Shown here in pieces: positions 1 to 7,355 of a DNA stretch of 64,000 nucleotides; within the stretch, counting starts at the first letter, position 1; every line of letters begins with the position of its first letter. Below the pieces are notes generated by a model, which had not been told where the DNA came from, made no database searches, and saw nothing but the letters and a program-made list of their open reading frames with translations. This DNA comes from Haloplanus ruber. GTDB taxonomy: Archaea; Halobacteriota; Halobacteria; Halobacteriales; Haloferacaceae. The stretch lies in the NCBI RefSeq assembly GCF_024494725.1, contig NZ_JANHDK010000001.1, positions 868,001-932,000 on the forward strand, read 5' to 3'. The translations under genes and the position numbers were made by a program.

Positions 1-74
1 GGTAAGTTCCCGTCGCCGCGTCGTCGAGGGATCGACACACCCATAGCCGCCGACAAACGAAGGGGAACGTACAC

Positions 75-1025
75 GTGTCAGTCGGTCGCTACCGAAACGC
101 CGGGCTGTTCGTCCTCCTCGGAGGGCTGTTCGGCTGTTCGTTCGTCGCGATTAAGGCCGGACTGGCGGCGGTTCCACCCCTCTTTTTCGCCGCCCTCCGG
201 TTCGACGTCGCCGCACCGATCCTGATCGCTTACGCCGCGTGGCGCTTCGCGGCGTGGTATCCGCAGAGCCGCGCCGACATCGTGGCCATCGCCGTCGGCG
301 CGGCGACCATCGTCGCCGCGAACAACGGCCTGCTCTTTCTCGGCCAGCGGACCATCACACCCGCCGCCGCGTCGGTGATGTACGGCCTCAACCCCATTCT
401 CTCGCCGGCGGTCGCGTTCCTGGTGCTCGGCCAGCGCCTCGACCTCCGGGGGGTCGTCGGCATCCTCCTCGGACTGCTCGGCGTCGTCGTCATCGTCCAG
501 CCGTCACCCGAGACGCTCAGCTCAGGGTCGACACTCGGGCAACTGTACGTCCTCGCCGCCGCCGCGGTCATCGCACTCGGAAGCGTCCTCATGCGCCGCA
601 TCGACGCCACGATGGCCAGTATCCCGCTGACCGCCTGGGCGATGGGTCTCGGCGCCGCCCTCCTCCACCTGTGGAGCGTCGCCGCCGGCGAAACGGCAGC
701 CGCGGTCCGGACGACGCCGACGACGACCCTCGCGCTCGCGGTGCTGGTCGTTGCTATTCCGTCGACGGCGGCAGCCTACCCCATCTACTTCACGCTCATC
801 AGACGCATCGGTCCCGTCCGCACGAATCTGGTGGCGTACGTCGTCCCCATCGTCGCCGCGCTCACCGGGTGGCTCCTCCTCGACGAACCGGTGACGCTCG
901 CGACGGCCGTCGGCTTCTGTGTCGTCGTCGCCGGCGTCTGCCTCCTCGAACGCCAGGTCGTCGCCGCCGAACTCGCGCGGGTCGCTCGACTGGTCGAGCG
1001 GATCGGGCCGCAGAACGAGGGCTGA
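75..1025 (+). CDS. EamA/DMT-family transporter, 316 aa
   Basis: Integral membrane protein of the drug/metabolite transporter superfamily. Two repeated EamA halves are visible: residues about 5-140 and 150-290, each with roughly five hydrophobic helices. The first half carries the usual family signature (GGLFGCSFVAIKAG near residue 16, and NPILSPAVAFLVLGQRL near 105), and the second repeats it (VAYVVPIVAALTGWLLLDEP near 255). The start is GTG at 75; no earlier in-frame start gives a better helix 1. The family exports small metabolites or amino-acid derivatives; the substrate cannot be told from sequence. Monocistronic, followed by an unrelated small gene. Confidence 0.9.
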   Translation: MSVGRYRNAGLFVLLGGLFGCSFVAIKAGLAAVPPLFFAALRFDVAAPILIAYAAWRFAAWYPQSRADIVAIAVGAATIVAANNGLLFLGQRTITPAAASVMYGLNPILSPAVAFLVLGQRLDLRGVVGILLGLLGVVVIVQPSPETLSSGSTLGQLYVLAAAAVIALGSVLMRRIDATMASIPLTAWAMGLGAALLHLWSVAAGETAAAVRTTPTTTLALAVLVVAIPSTAAAYPIYFTLIRRIGPVRTNLVAYVVPIVAALTGWLLLDEPVTLATAVGFCVVVAGVCLLERQVVAAELARVARLVERIGPQNEG

Positions 1026-1154
1026 GTGCGCGCAGACGCGCTGGCTCTGAGATTACGAATCCCGACGAGTGGATCGAAAAGCCCGAACGAAGCGGGCCGA
1101 TTCAGATACCGGCCGTATAGGGTAGATTATCCGAGTGCAACTCCGCGATAGAGT

Positions 1155-1298
1155 ATGAAGTCTCCATGCATTCGAGAGTGTACGCTAGCCGGCGGGAGGT
1201 GTCCTGCGTGTGGTCGCACCCGTAGCGAGATCATCAACTGGGCAAGCATGACCGAGGAAGAGCGACGAGAGGTTATGGAGCGACTGGACGACGAGTAA
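1155..1298 (+). CDS. DUF1289-like small four-cysteine protein, 47 aa
   Basis: Very short ORF from ATG 1155 to TAA 1296-1298. The translation begins MKSPCIRECTL, then has CPACGRTRSEIINW and ends MTEEERREVMERLDDE. The order SPCI-x2-C, C-x2-CGRT-x-(D/S)EI-x-W, then a short charged helix matches the DUF1289 family of small predicted Fe-S/zinc proteins. All four cysteines (residues 5, 9, 16, 19) are present and the reading frame is intact. Function in the family is unknown. An AT-rich stretch about 25-30 nt upstream (gattatcc) could be its promoter. It sits between a transporter and decayed genes, so recent acquisition is possible. Confidence 0.75.
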   Translation: MKSPCIRECTLAGGRCPACGRTRSEIINWASMTEEERREVMERLDDE

Positions 1299-1391
1299 AC
1301 GGGCCGGAGTGAGGGCGCGGTATTACGTCGAACTGGTTCGAGCGCCTTCCCGCCGATAGGAATTCAGTTTCGCTGATCGCGCGCCGACTGG

Positions 1392-1636
1392 ATGCGCCCC
1401 GTCGACAAGCGCATCGTGGAGACTATGCGGGATGAGGGGAACCTCACTCCCCAGGCTCTCGATGAAACGTTCGGCGTCACGGCCGCCAACCATGCGAGTA
1501 ACCGCCTCTCGAAACTCGCAAACACGGCCTCGTCGAGCGGATAGGAACCGGTCTCTACCGCCTCACGGACGACGGGCACGCCTTCCTCAACGAGGCCCTC
1601 GACGCGGCCGAACTCTCCCCCAGCGATACCGACTGA
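1392..1636 (+). pseudogene. Frameshifted PhiH1-like winged-helix repressor
   Basis: Reading from ATG 1392 gives MRPVDKRIVETMRDEGNLT, then TAANHASNRLSKL. This is the start of the small winged-helix repressor family found in haloarchaeal viruses and proviruses (PhiH1 repressor-like). After SKL the frame is lost and ends at a TAG. Shifting by one base near 1519-1523 restores RKHGLVERIGTGLYRLTDDG, the expected wing and C-terminal helix, ending at TGA 1634-1636. A single-base deletion therefore explains the break. Either it is a real pseudogene or an assembly error; neighbouring gene fragments favour decay. Confidence 0.75.
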
Positions 1637-1767
1637 CATCTGCTACGCCCTCGCGGTGCATCAACTGCTGGGGAAGGTGATCGTCGTCGAAGACGCGGGG
1701 GTCGGTAATCATGCCGCTCGAATCTGATGGGGAGTAAATATATAAAAACCGAGCCGATTTCCGGGGG

Positions 1768-2481
1768 CTACTCCATCTCGAAGCGCACCGTCGCCCCGTC
1801 GTTGTCGCCGAATGGCTCGACCACGAACGTCACGTCGGTATCATATTCGACGGCAAAGTAGATGCGGTAGTGTTCACCTTCGTTTGGCTCAATTGTCGTC
1901 CGCTCGGGCATAACACGCCGGTCGCGTTCATCAACCTCTTTCTCGCGCATGGCTTCACTATCTGGGGCGTGCTGGACGCCGCTGAAGTCCTCGAATGACC
2001 ACTGTGTATAGCCAATCGTCGCCGTCTCCCCGCCGGTATTGGTGATCCAAACATCGACGAGGAACCACGTATGGCTCTCGGGCGCGTCGACGCGGGAGAG
2101 TTCGTCTTGGGTCTGGTAGAGTTCAACCTGCGTGCGGATGTCGGTCCCCTGTGTCTCCACCTCGGCCCACTGGTTCATCCCCTCGACGACAACCGTCTCC
2201 GGATCGGGTTCGGGCGTCGCGGTCGGTGTCGCCGTTGGCGTTGGAGTCGCGGTCGGAGTCGGCGTCGGCGTGGGGCTTGGCGTCGGCGTCGTGTTGACCG
2301 ACCCGTTGCCATAGGGGAGGTTCCCATCGTTAGTGGATACCGGTGTCGGTGTCGCAGTTGGAGGACTGGTCGCCGTCGCGGTCGGCGTATCCGTCGGGGT
2401 TGCGGTCGGATCGGCGGTCGTGCCGCCACACCCCGCGAGGATGAGGCAGGCGGCGAGGGCAATCGCTGTGAGGGCACGCAT
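1768..2481 (-). CDS. Secreted lipoprotein, DUF4352-like domain, 237 aa
   Basis: Starts at ATG 2481. Residues 1-18 form a signal peptide ending in a lipobox (LILAGC, Cys about 18), so the mature protein is lipid-anchored outside the membrane. A Thr/Pro-rich linker with TPT repeats (about residues 22-95) is typical of haloarchaeal surface lipoproteins. The C-terminal 130 residues contain the DUF4352 pattern: WFLVDVWITNTGGETATIG in the middle and FVVEPFGDNDGATVRF at the end, an immunoglobulin-like fold. Ligand and role are unknown. A damaged relative lies directly upstream at about 2642-2930. Confidence 0.85.
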   Translation of the reverse strand: MRALTAIALAACLILAGCGGTTADPTATPTDTPTATATSPPTATPTPVSTNDGNLPYGNGSVNTTPTPSPTPTPTPTATPTPTATPTATPEPDPETVVVEGMNQWAEVETQGTDIRTQVELYQTQDELSRVDAPESHTWFLVDVWITNTGGETATIGYTQWSFEDFSGVQHAPDSEAMREKEVDERDRRVMPERTTIEPNEGEHYRIYFAVEYDTDVTFVVEPFGDNDGATVRFEME

Positions 2482-2520
2482 ATCAACACGGTGTCACGGC
2501 AAAATAAAAAACGATACCCT

Positions 2521-2645
2521 ATGAGGGCGTCAGTCAGATTTAGAAATCGGTACAGCAGGTAGATAACCACTCCAATGATAGCCACAGGTGTAAAGAAGAT
2601 GAAAAGTAGAACTAACTCCGGTCCGAAGGGGATGCCAGGAATTAT
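2521..2645 (-). other. Remnant encoding a short hydrophobic helix
   Basis: On the minus strand the frame reads IIPGIPFGPELVLLFIFF then a second hydrophobic run ending YLLYRFLN, directly after the broken lipoprotein domain. The PG-x-PFGPEL lead-in followed by a helix resembles small haloarchaeal membrane proteins. There is no ATG before the helix (a GTG lies inside it), and a stop precedes it. I read it as a gene remnant rather than an expressed protein. Confidence 0.3.
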
Positions 2646-2930
2646 GTCTCGACGATAATTGTCGGACCGTCGTTACTCCCGTATGGTTCGATGATAAAAT
2701 TCGGATTCGAGGGGTAGTCGGTCGCGAAGACGATTTGCACCGACAGCGTCTCGCCCTCGGAGACGGTCCGGCGCTCTGGCATCGCATCGGAGACGTTGTT
2801 CATCGCCCGCCGGTTCGGCGAATGGGTGATCCCGTTGAAGCCTCCATCTCCCACTGGGTCCACCCGATCTGTGCGGCGAGGTCACCGGTGTTGCGGACCA
2901 GGACACTCGCGATGACCCCGCCTGTCACTA
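2642..2930 (-). pseudogene. Broken paralogue of the adjacent DUF4352-type lipoprotein
   Basis: The minus strand contains SVLVRNTGDLAAQIGWTQWEM in one frame. After a shift near 2840 it continues GFNGITHSPNRRAM, MPERRTVSEGE and FIIEPYGSNDGPTIIVET in another. These segments line up in order with the intact lipoprotein just downstream (ITNTGGETATIGYTQWSFE, FSGVQHAPDSEAM, MPERTTIEPNEGE, FVVEPFGDNDGATVRF). The signal peptide and linker are gone and the frame is broken. It is a truncated, frameshifted tandem duplicate. Confidence 0.75.
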
Positions 2931-2962
2931 CTGACGTGGCTAATAAAAAAAGCGACCTCAGG

Positions 2963-3079
2963 CTACCGGCCGTCACCGACCGCGAGTTCCCGCACGCCTT
3001 CGAGGTCCTCGCCGTCGCCCTACCAGTGGGGTGCCTCGCCGAGGGTCTGGACGGTGCCGCCGAGGGGGTCGCCGTCGTA
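2963..3079 (-). pseudogene. Unrecognised coding fragment with internal stop
   Basis: The minus-strand frame reads YDGDPLGGTVQTLGEAPHW, a TAG, then GDGEDLEGVRELAVGDGR and a stop. Composition and the single internal stop look like the 3' end of a decayed gene. I do not recognise the family. The bases between this fragment and tRNA-Thr hold nothing else that I can support except a short tRNA-like repeat. Confidence 0.3.
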
Positions 3080-3155
3080 TGAACGGCCCCCCATCACGCC
3101 GACGCACCTCCCAGCGCCGCTGCTTGTGGGGGTTGAGAAGGACATTTAAAAACGA

Positions 3156-3166
3156 GGATTTGAACC
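3156..3166 (-). repeat. 11-bp copy of tRNA-Thr T-arm sequence
   Basis: GGATTTGAACC occurs here and again 32 bp away inside the T-arm of tRNA-Thr (3188-3198). The copy lies just beyond the 3' end of the tRNA. It could be a scar of integration into the tRNA 3' end, the usual target of haloarchaeal integrases, but it is short and may be coincidence. Confidence 0.35.
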
Positions 3167-3176
3167 TGAGGCCCGA

Positions 3177-3250
3177 AGCCGGAGGAGGGATTTGAACCCT
3201 CGGCCTATTCCTTACGAAGGAATCGCTCTGCCAAGCTGAGCTACTCCGGC
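3177..3250 (-). tRNA. tRNA-Thr (anticodon CGU)
   Basis: The minus strand folds into a standard cloverleaf. The acceptor stem GCCGGAG pairs with CTCCGGC, the D-arm contains AGCTCAG-CTTGG-CAGAGC, and the anticodon stem ATTCC/GGAAT closes the loop TTCGTAA. The T-arm is GAGGG-TTCAAAT-CCCTC. The anticodon at loop positions 3-5 is CGT, reading the Thr codon ACG. The discriminator is U. No intron, and CCA is not encoded. Confidence 0.95.
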
Positions 3251-3304
3251 ACGCACTCTACCGTACTGCCATGACTCAAATAAGGGTTCCGAAACGGCCC
3301 GCCC

Positions 3305-4312
3305 TCACCGAGACAGGCGCACGTCGAGACAGACGTTGAGTTCGTGTGGCGCGTACGACCGGACCACGTGCCGGGTCAGCACCTCGACGTCGTAGCCGGC
3401 GGGGGCGGCCGCCTCGCGGATAGCCGCCTCGCCGGGGCCGAAGGGGTCGTCCTCGTGTTGGATGTCGTAGTAGTGGAGGGCACACGTCTCGCCGGCGAGC
3501 GTGACGGCGGCATCGAGAAAGTCGTCGGCACTGTGCGGGAGGTTCATCACGATCCGGTCGGCCCAGTCAGCGTAGTCGGCGGCGACATCGCGCACGTCAC
3601 CCTCAATGGCGGTCACGCGGTCCGCGACATCGTTTCGACGGGCGTTCTCACGGAGGTACTCGACGGCCGCGGGGTTGAGGTCGACGCCGACGACGGTCGC
3701 GCCGCGGGCGGCCATGGGGACGGCGAAGGGGCCGACGCCGGCGAACATATCGACGGCGTGTTCGCCGTCGGCGACGGCCTCGGTGACCCGGTGGCGCTCG
3801 GTAGCTAGGCGGGGCGAGAAGTAGACGTCCGCGAGGTCGAGGCGGTACTCGAAGCCGTACTCGCGGTGGACCGTCTCGGTCGCGGGGTGGTCGACCGCGG
3901 CCTCGGGATCGGTCGCGAGGACGGTCCAGTCACGCACCCGGAGGTCGCCTTTGACCTTCGAGGCACGGTCGATCACGGCCCGAACCGGGAGGTCCGATTC
4001 GAGGATGGCGTCGGCCACCCGGTCGGCGCGTTCGGGGTCGTCCGAGTCGAGGATGGCCACGTCGCCGAGGCGCTCGTAAGAGGGATCGAACCCGAGCAGA
4101 TCGGCGGGCGTTCGCTGGCTGTCGTGGGTCGGCACGTCGCGAGAGACCACCTCGTAGTCGTCCGCGACAGCCGCGGGGTCTGTCACCGGGAGGTAGAGCG
4201 CTCCGTCCTCGACGACGATTTCGTGGTCCTCGTCGACGAGATTCGCGTCGGCGAGCGCCTGACGGGTTCGCTCTCCGGCCTCCCGCGGGACGCGAACGCA
4301 CGGCCGTTCCAT
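3305..4312 (-). CDS. trm5: tRNA (guanine37-N1)-methyltransferase Trm5
   Basis: 335 aa from ATG 4312 (a TTG two codons earlier is less likely). Class I SAM-dependent methyltransferase. The SAM-binding loop VDMFAGVGPFAVPMAARG is followed by the acidic strand VVGVDLNPAAVEYL, and the NLPHSA motif typical of Trm5 comes near residue 260. The N-terminal region carries the divergent D1 domain. Archaeal Trm5 makes m1G37 in tRNAs and prevents frameshifting; some paralogues act in wybutosine synthesis. It acts in the cytoplasm on tRNA. It follows the tRNA-Thr gene, with no sign of co-transcription. Confidence 0.9.
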   Translation of the reverse strand: MERPCVRVPREAGERTRQALADANLVDEDHEIVVEDGALYLPVTDPAAVADDYEVVSRDVPTHDSQRTPADLLGFDPSYERLGDVAILDSDDPERADRVADAILESDLPVRAVIDRASKVKGDLRVRDWTVLATDPEAAVDHPATETVHREYGFEYRLDLADVYFSPRLATERHRVTEAVADGEHAVDMFAGVGPFAVPMAARGATVVGVDLNPAAVEYLRENARRNDVADRVTAIEGDVRDVAADYADWADRIVMNLPHSADDFLDAAVTLAGETCALHYYDIQHEDDPFGPGEAAIREAAAPAGYDVEVLTRHVVRSYAPHELNVCLDVRLSR

Positions 4313-4360
4313 GCCCAAGCGGTCGCTCCCCGCGGGAGTAAGGGTGACGTTTCGATCCGG

Positions 4361-5674
4361 TCACCGACGGGGGTCGGCCTCGGAGAGCGTATCGCGGGTA
4401 AGGGCGTCGGCCGCGGCGTCGGTGTCCGCGACGACGGCTCGAACGGTGTCGACGACGCTGTCGGCGTCGACCACGTCGCCACGGTCCCGAAGCGCCGCGT
4501 CGACCCGCCGACCCGCCGCGCCGGCGTGGTTGCGCGCCTCGACGGGACCGCCGTCGACGACGACGAGCGACGGGGACGCGGCGGCGATTCGGAGGGCCGA
4601 GAGGTTGCCGTCGGCGAGGGCGACGGGGGCGACGAGGGTGGCGTCGGCACGGCGAACCCGTTCGGTAGTGGCGGTCTGGGCCGCGTCGTCGACGGGTGCG
4701 TACGGCGGGACGGTCACGAGGTCGGCGCCGAGCGCCCGTGCCGTCTCCGCGTCGCGGTCGACCGCCCCGACGGGACCGACCGAGAGGTCGAAGCCAGCGG
4801 TGTCGAGTCGGTGAAGCAAGGGGGTGGCCACGCCGCCGCCGGCGACGACGTGGACGTGCCCGGTGGCGTCGCCCGCGTCGGCGGCGACGGCCGTCACCGA
4901 CGCGGTCCCCGTGACGGGGTGGTCGACGACGGTCGCTCGGGTGTCGAACGCGGCCGCGACAGTGTCGTCGGTGAGCACCGACGCCGGCGGCCCGGAAGCC
5001 CGAATGCGGCCGTCCGCGAGCAGGCGGAGTTCGTCGCAGTATCGCGCCGCCAGGTCGAGGTCGTGGATGGCGGCGACGACGGTTCGGCCCTCGTCGACGA
5101 GCGACGAGAGGATCTCTAACGTCTGTACCTGGTGGTTCACGTCGAGATCCGAGGTGGGCTCGTCGAGGAGGAGGACGGGCGCGTCTTGCGCGAGCGCGCG
5201 GGCGAGAAAGACTCGCTGGCGCTCCCCGCCACTGACCTCGGTCACGGGCCGGTCAGCGAGGTCCGCAACGGCGGCGCGGTCCATCGCCGCCTCGACCGTG
5301 CGGTGATCGGCCGGGGTAGGCGATCCCAGCCGATCCACGTGGGGGGTCCGGCCCATCGCCACGATCCGACGCACGTCGAACGCGAACGTCGAGGCGGTCG
5401 ATTGGGGGACGGTCGCCACGCGCCGACTCGCCGCCCGGGAGGGAAGGTCGGCGAGGCACTCACCGGCCACCTCGACGGCCCCCGCGTCGGGCGTGAGCGC
5501 GCCGGTGATCGACCGGATCAGGGTCGTCTTCCCGGCACCGTTTGGGCCGACGAGGCCGACGAAGGTTCCCGACTGGACGGTCGTCGACACCCCGTCGAGG
5601 ACGGACACACCACCGAACGCGACGGTGACGTCGTCGACGGCGATGGCAGGGGTTGTGTTGTCGGGGTCGGTCAC
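4361..5674 (-). CDS. btuD: BtuD-like ABC ATPase fused to a C-terminal domain
   Basis: 437 aa. Residues 8-240 are an ABC ATPase of the Fe3+-siderophore/vitamin B12 importer class: Walker [15 protein letters not shown], signature [16 protein letters not shown], Walker [14 protein letters not shown], then the switch His in AAIHDLDLA. Residues about 265-437 form an extra alpha/beta domain ([19 protein letters not shown] at its start) that standard BtuD lacks. I do not know the function of this extension; it could regulate transport or bind a nucleotide or corrinoid. The start overlaps the stop of the permease gene by 4 bp, so they form one operon. No substrate-binding protein lies beside it. Confidence 0.85.
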   Translation of the reverse strand: MTDPDNTTPAIAVDDVTVAFGGVSVLDGVSTTVQSGTFVGLVGPNGAGKTTLIRSITGALTPDAGAVEVAGECLADLPSRAASRRVATVPQSTASTFAFDVRRIVAMGRTPHVDRLGSPTPADHRTVEAAMDRAAVADLADRPVTEVSGGERQRVFLARALAQDAPVLLLDEPTSDLDVNHQVQTLEILSSLVDEGRTVVAAIHDLDLAARYCDELRLLADGRIRASGPPASVLTDDTVAAAFDTRATVVDHPVTGTASVTAVAADAGDATGHVHVVAGGGVATPLLHRLDTAGFDLSVGPVGAVDRDAETARALGADLVTVPPYAPVDDAAQTATTERVRRADATLVAPVALADGNLSALRIAAASPSLVVVDGGPVEARNHAGAAGRRVDAALRDRGDVVDADSVVDTVRAVVADTDAAADALTRDTLSEADPRR

Positions 5675-6681
5675 GGCGCGTTCACCTCTCGGGTCCGCAA
5701 CAGATAGAGAAAGAATGGAGCGCCGACGGCGGCGGTGACGATGCCGACCGGAATCTCGGCGGTGCCGGAGCGGGCGAGCGTGTCGGTGGCGACGAGGAAG
5801 GCGGCACCGGCGAGCGCGCTCGTCGGGAGGAGGATCCGGTGATCGGGGCCGACCAGTAGGCGCATGACGTGCGGGACGACGAGACCGACGAAGCCGATGA
5901 CGCCCGCGACGGCGACGGCGGCGGCTGTCAAGAGACTCGAAACGGCCAAGAGGAGCCGTTTTGTGCGCTCGACCTCGATGCCCAGCGAGTGAGCGTCCTC
6001 CTCACCGAGGAGGAGAACGTTCAGGTCGCGCGCGTACACGAGGAGGCAGCAAAAGCTCGGGAGAACGACGGCGGCGGCGACGGTGGCCTCGGCCCAGGTG
6101 CTGTCGTGGAGGTGGCCCATCAGCCAGTAGATGGCCTCCCGAAGGTCACGGCCGGCGTTGATGAGGAGAAAGGAGACGACGGCGCCGAGGAACGTCTGGA
6201 CCGCGATGCCGGCGAGCAGGAGCGTCCCGACAGGCGTCCGGCCGCCCTCGCTCGCGAGTAGGTAGACGCCGAAGGCGGCGATGAGGGCGCCAGCGAAGGC
6301 GGCGGCAGGGAGGCCGAAGGGGACCGAGACGGGCGCGACGATGGCGGCGACAGCGCCGGTTGCCGCGCCCGCCGAGACGCCGACGATAGAGGGGTCGGCC
6401 ATGGGATTTCGGAAGAACCCCTGCATGACCGTCCCCGCGGCCGCGAGCGCGAAGCCGACGACGGCACCCAGGGCGATCCGGGGCAACCGAATCGAGAGGA
6501 CGATGATCCGGTGGCTCGCTGGGGCGTCACTCGTCCCCCCAAGCAGAGCCGCAAGCGCGATGTCGGCGACGCTCCCGACGCCGATCGTGACCGGGCCGAC
6601 GGCGGTGCTGACGAGTGCCACGGCCGCAAGTGCGGCACAGAGTCCGCCGACCCACGCGCTCGTCCGGACGCTCACGCGCAT
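5671..6681 (-). CDS. btuC: BtuC/FecCD-type importer permease
   Basis: 336 aa from ATG 6681, where [14 protein letters not shown] leads into helix 1; the longer upstream frame is not helix-like. About ten transmembrane helices are visible. Family signatures are present: [21 protein letters not shown] near residue 60, [20 protein letters not shown] near 80, and [23 protein letters not shown] near 265. It is the membrane half of an importer for cobalamin, haem or iron-siderophore; the exact substrate is inferred only from the class. It overlaps btuD by 4 bp. Confidence 0.88.
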   Translation of the reverse strand: MRVSVRTSAWVGGLCAALAAVALVSTAVGPVTIGVGSVADIALAALLGGTSDAPASHRIIVLSIRLPRIALGAVVGFALAAAGTVMQGFFRNPMADPSIVGVSAGAATGAVAAIVAPVSVPFGLPAAAFAGALIAAFGVYLLASEGGRTPVGTLLLAGIAVQTFLGAVVSFLLINAGRDLREAIYWLMGHLHDSTWAEATVAAAVVLPSFCCLLVYARDLNVLLLGEEDAHSLGIEVERTKRLLLAVSSLLTAAAVAVAGVIGFVGLVVPHVMRLLVGPDHRILLPTSALAGAAFLVATDTLARSGTAEIPVGIVTAAVGAPFFLYLLRTREVNAP

Positions 6682-6811
6682 ACACGAAACCCCACTTACA
6701 GTAGCTAAAGGCTTGTTGTGCGCCGGGGCGTCGGCGCTCGCGGCTCGCGTCGCGGGCGGACGGCCCCGTCCCATCCAAAACCGTATTAGGGTCGGCCCGT
6801 GGCGTGTCCGT

Positions 6812-7090
6812 ATGGTGGAGAACGTCATCTGGCCGGCCTACCTGGACGCGACGAAGACTCGCGCCGAAGGGCGGCGCGTCCCCGTGGACGAGGCGGTCGA
6901 CGACCCGACAGTCGACGAAATCGCCGAGTCCGTCCAGCAGGTCGGCTACGACGCGGTCATCGAACGCGACAAGACCTACCCCCGGGAGTACGAACCCCGC
7001 GGGCGGGTGCTCGTCAAAGGGGCGGACGACGCCTCGAAGACCGACCTCGTCCAGGCCGCCGCGGCCTACGTGGCGATCCTCCGGGACTGA
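6812..7090 (+). CDS. srp19: Signal recognition particle protein SRP19
   Basis: 92 aa beginning [20 protein letters not shown], the conserved N-terminus of archaeal SRP19. It continues [15 protein letters not shown] and later [18 protein letters not shown]19 binds 7S RNA and helps SRP54 assemble for co-translational protein targeting. TATTAGG at 6784-6790 lies about 27 nt upstream of the ATG, which fits a leaderless message. gar1 follows 2 nt after the stop, an arrangement that suggests co-transcription. Confidence 0.95.
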   Translation: MVENVIWPAYLDATKTRAEGRRVPVDEAVDDPTVDEIAESVQQVGYDAVIERDKTYPREYEPRGRVLVKGADDASKTDLVQAAAAYVAILRD

Positions 7091-7092
7091 TC

Positions 7093-7323
7093 GTGCGCCG
7101 TCTCGGCACCGTCACCCGGACTGCACAGGGGCTGGCCATCGTCCGTCCCGACGACGGCGACGACGCGCCCGACATCGGCACGATGGCCGTCGACGAGTCG
7201 CTCTCGGGCGTTGGCCGCGTGGTCGACGTGTTCGGCCCCGTCGGCCGTCCGTACCTCGCCGTCTCGCCGGACGATCACGTCCAGTTGCCCGAACTTCTCG
7301 GCACGAAGCTGTACACGCGCTGA
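7093..7323 (+). CDS. gar1: H/ACA RNP component Gar1
   Basis: 76 aa from GTG 7093. The small beta-barrel pattern of Gar1 is visible: LGTVTRTAQGLAIVRP, then GVGRVVDVFGPVGRPYLAV near residue 43, and LPELLGTKLYTR at the end. Gar1 is the H/ACA guide-RNP protein that controls substrate loading onto the pseudouridine synthase Cbf5. It is directly coupled to srp19 (2-nt gap), so two RNA-protein machines are co-expressed. Confidence 0.9.
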   Translation: MRRLGTVTRTAQGLAIVRPDDGDDAPDIGTMAVDESLSGVGRVVDVFGPVGRPYLAVSPDDHVQLPELLGTKLYTR

Positions 7324-7355
7324 CGGCGGTAGGATGCCCCCAGCACGCGACCGGG

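Noticed and set aside
1730-1750. Strong TATA-like AATATATAAAAA as a promoter
   Set aside because: It lies between a pseudogene end and the 3' end of the minus-strand lipoprotein; no start codon with a plausible gene follows in either direction.
3866-5119. Long antisense ORF (417 codons) opposite trm5/btuD
   Set aside because: High-GC codon bias produces open frames on the other strand; the translation is Arg/Gly/Val-rich without domains, and the opposite strand holds clear genes.
5671-6828. Longer start of the BtuC permease at 6828
   Set aside because: The extra 49 residues are not hydrophobic or conserved-looking, while ATG 6681 begins directly before helix 1.
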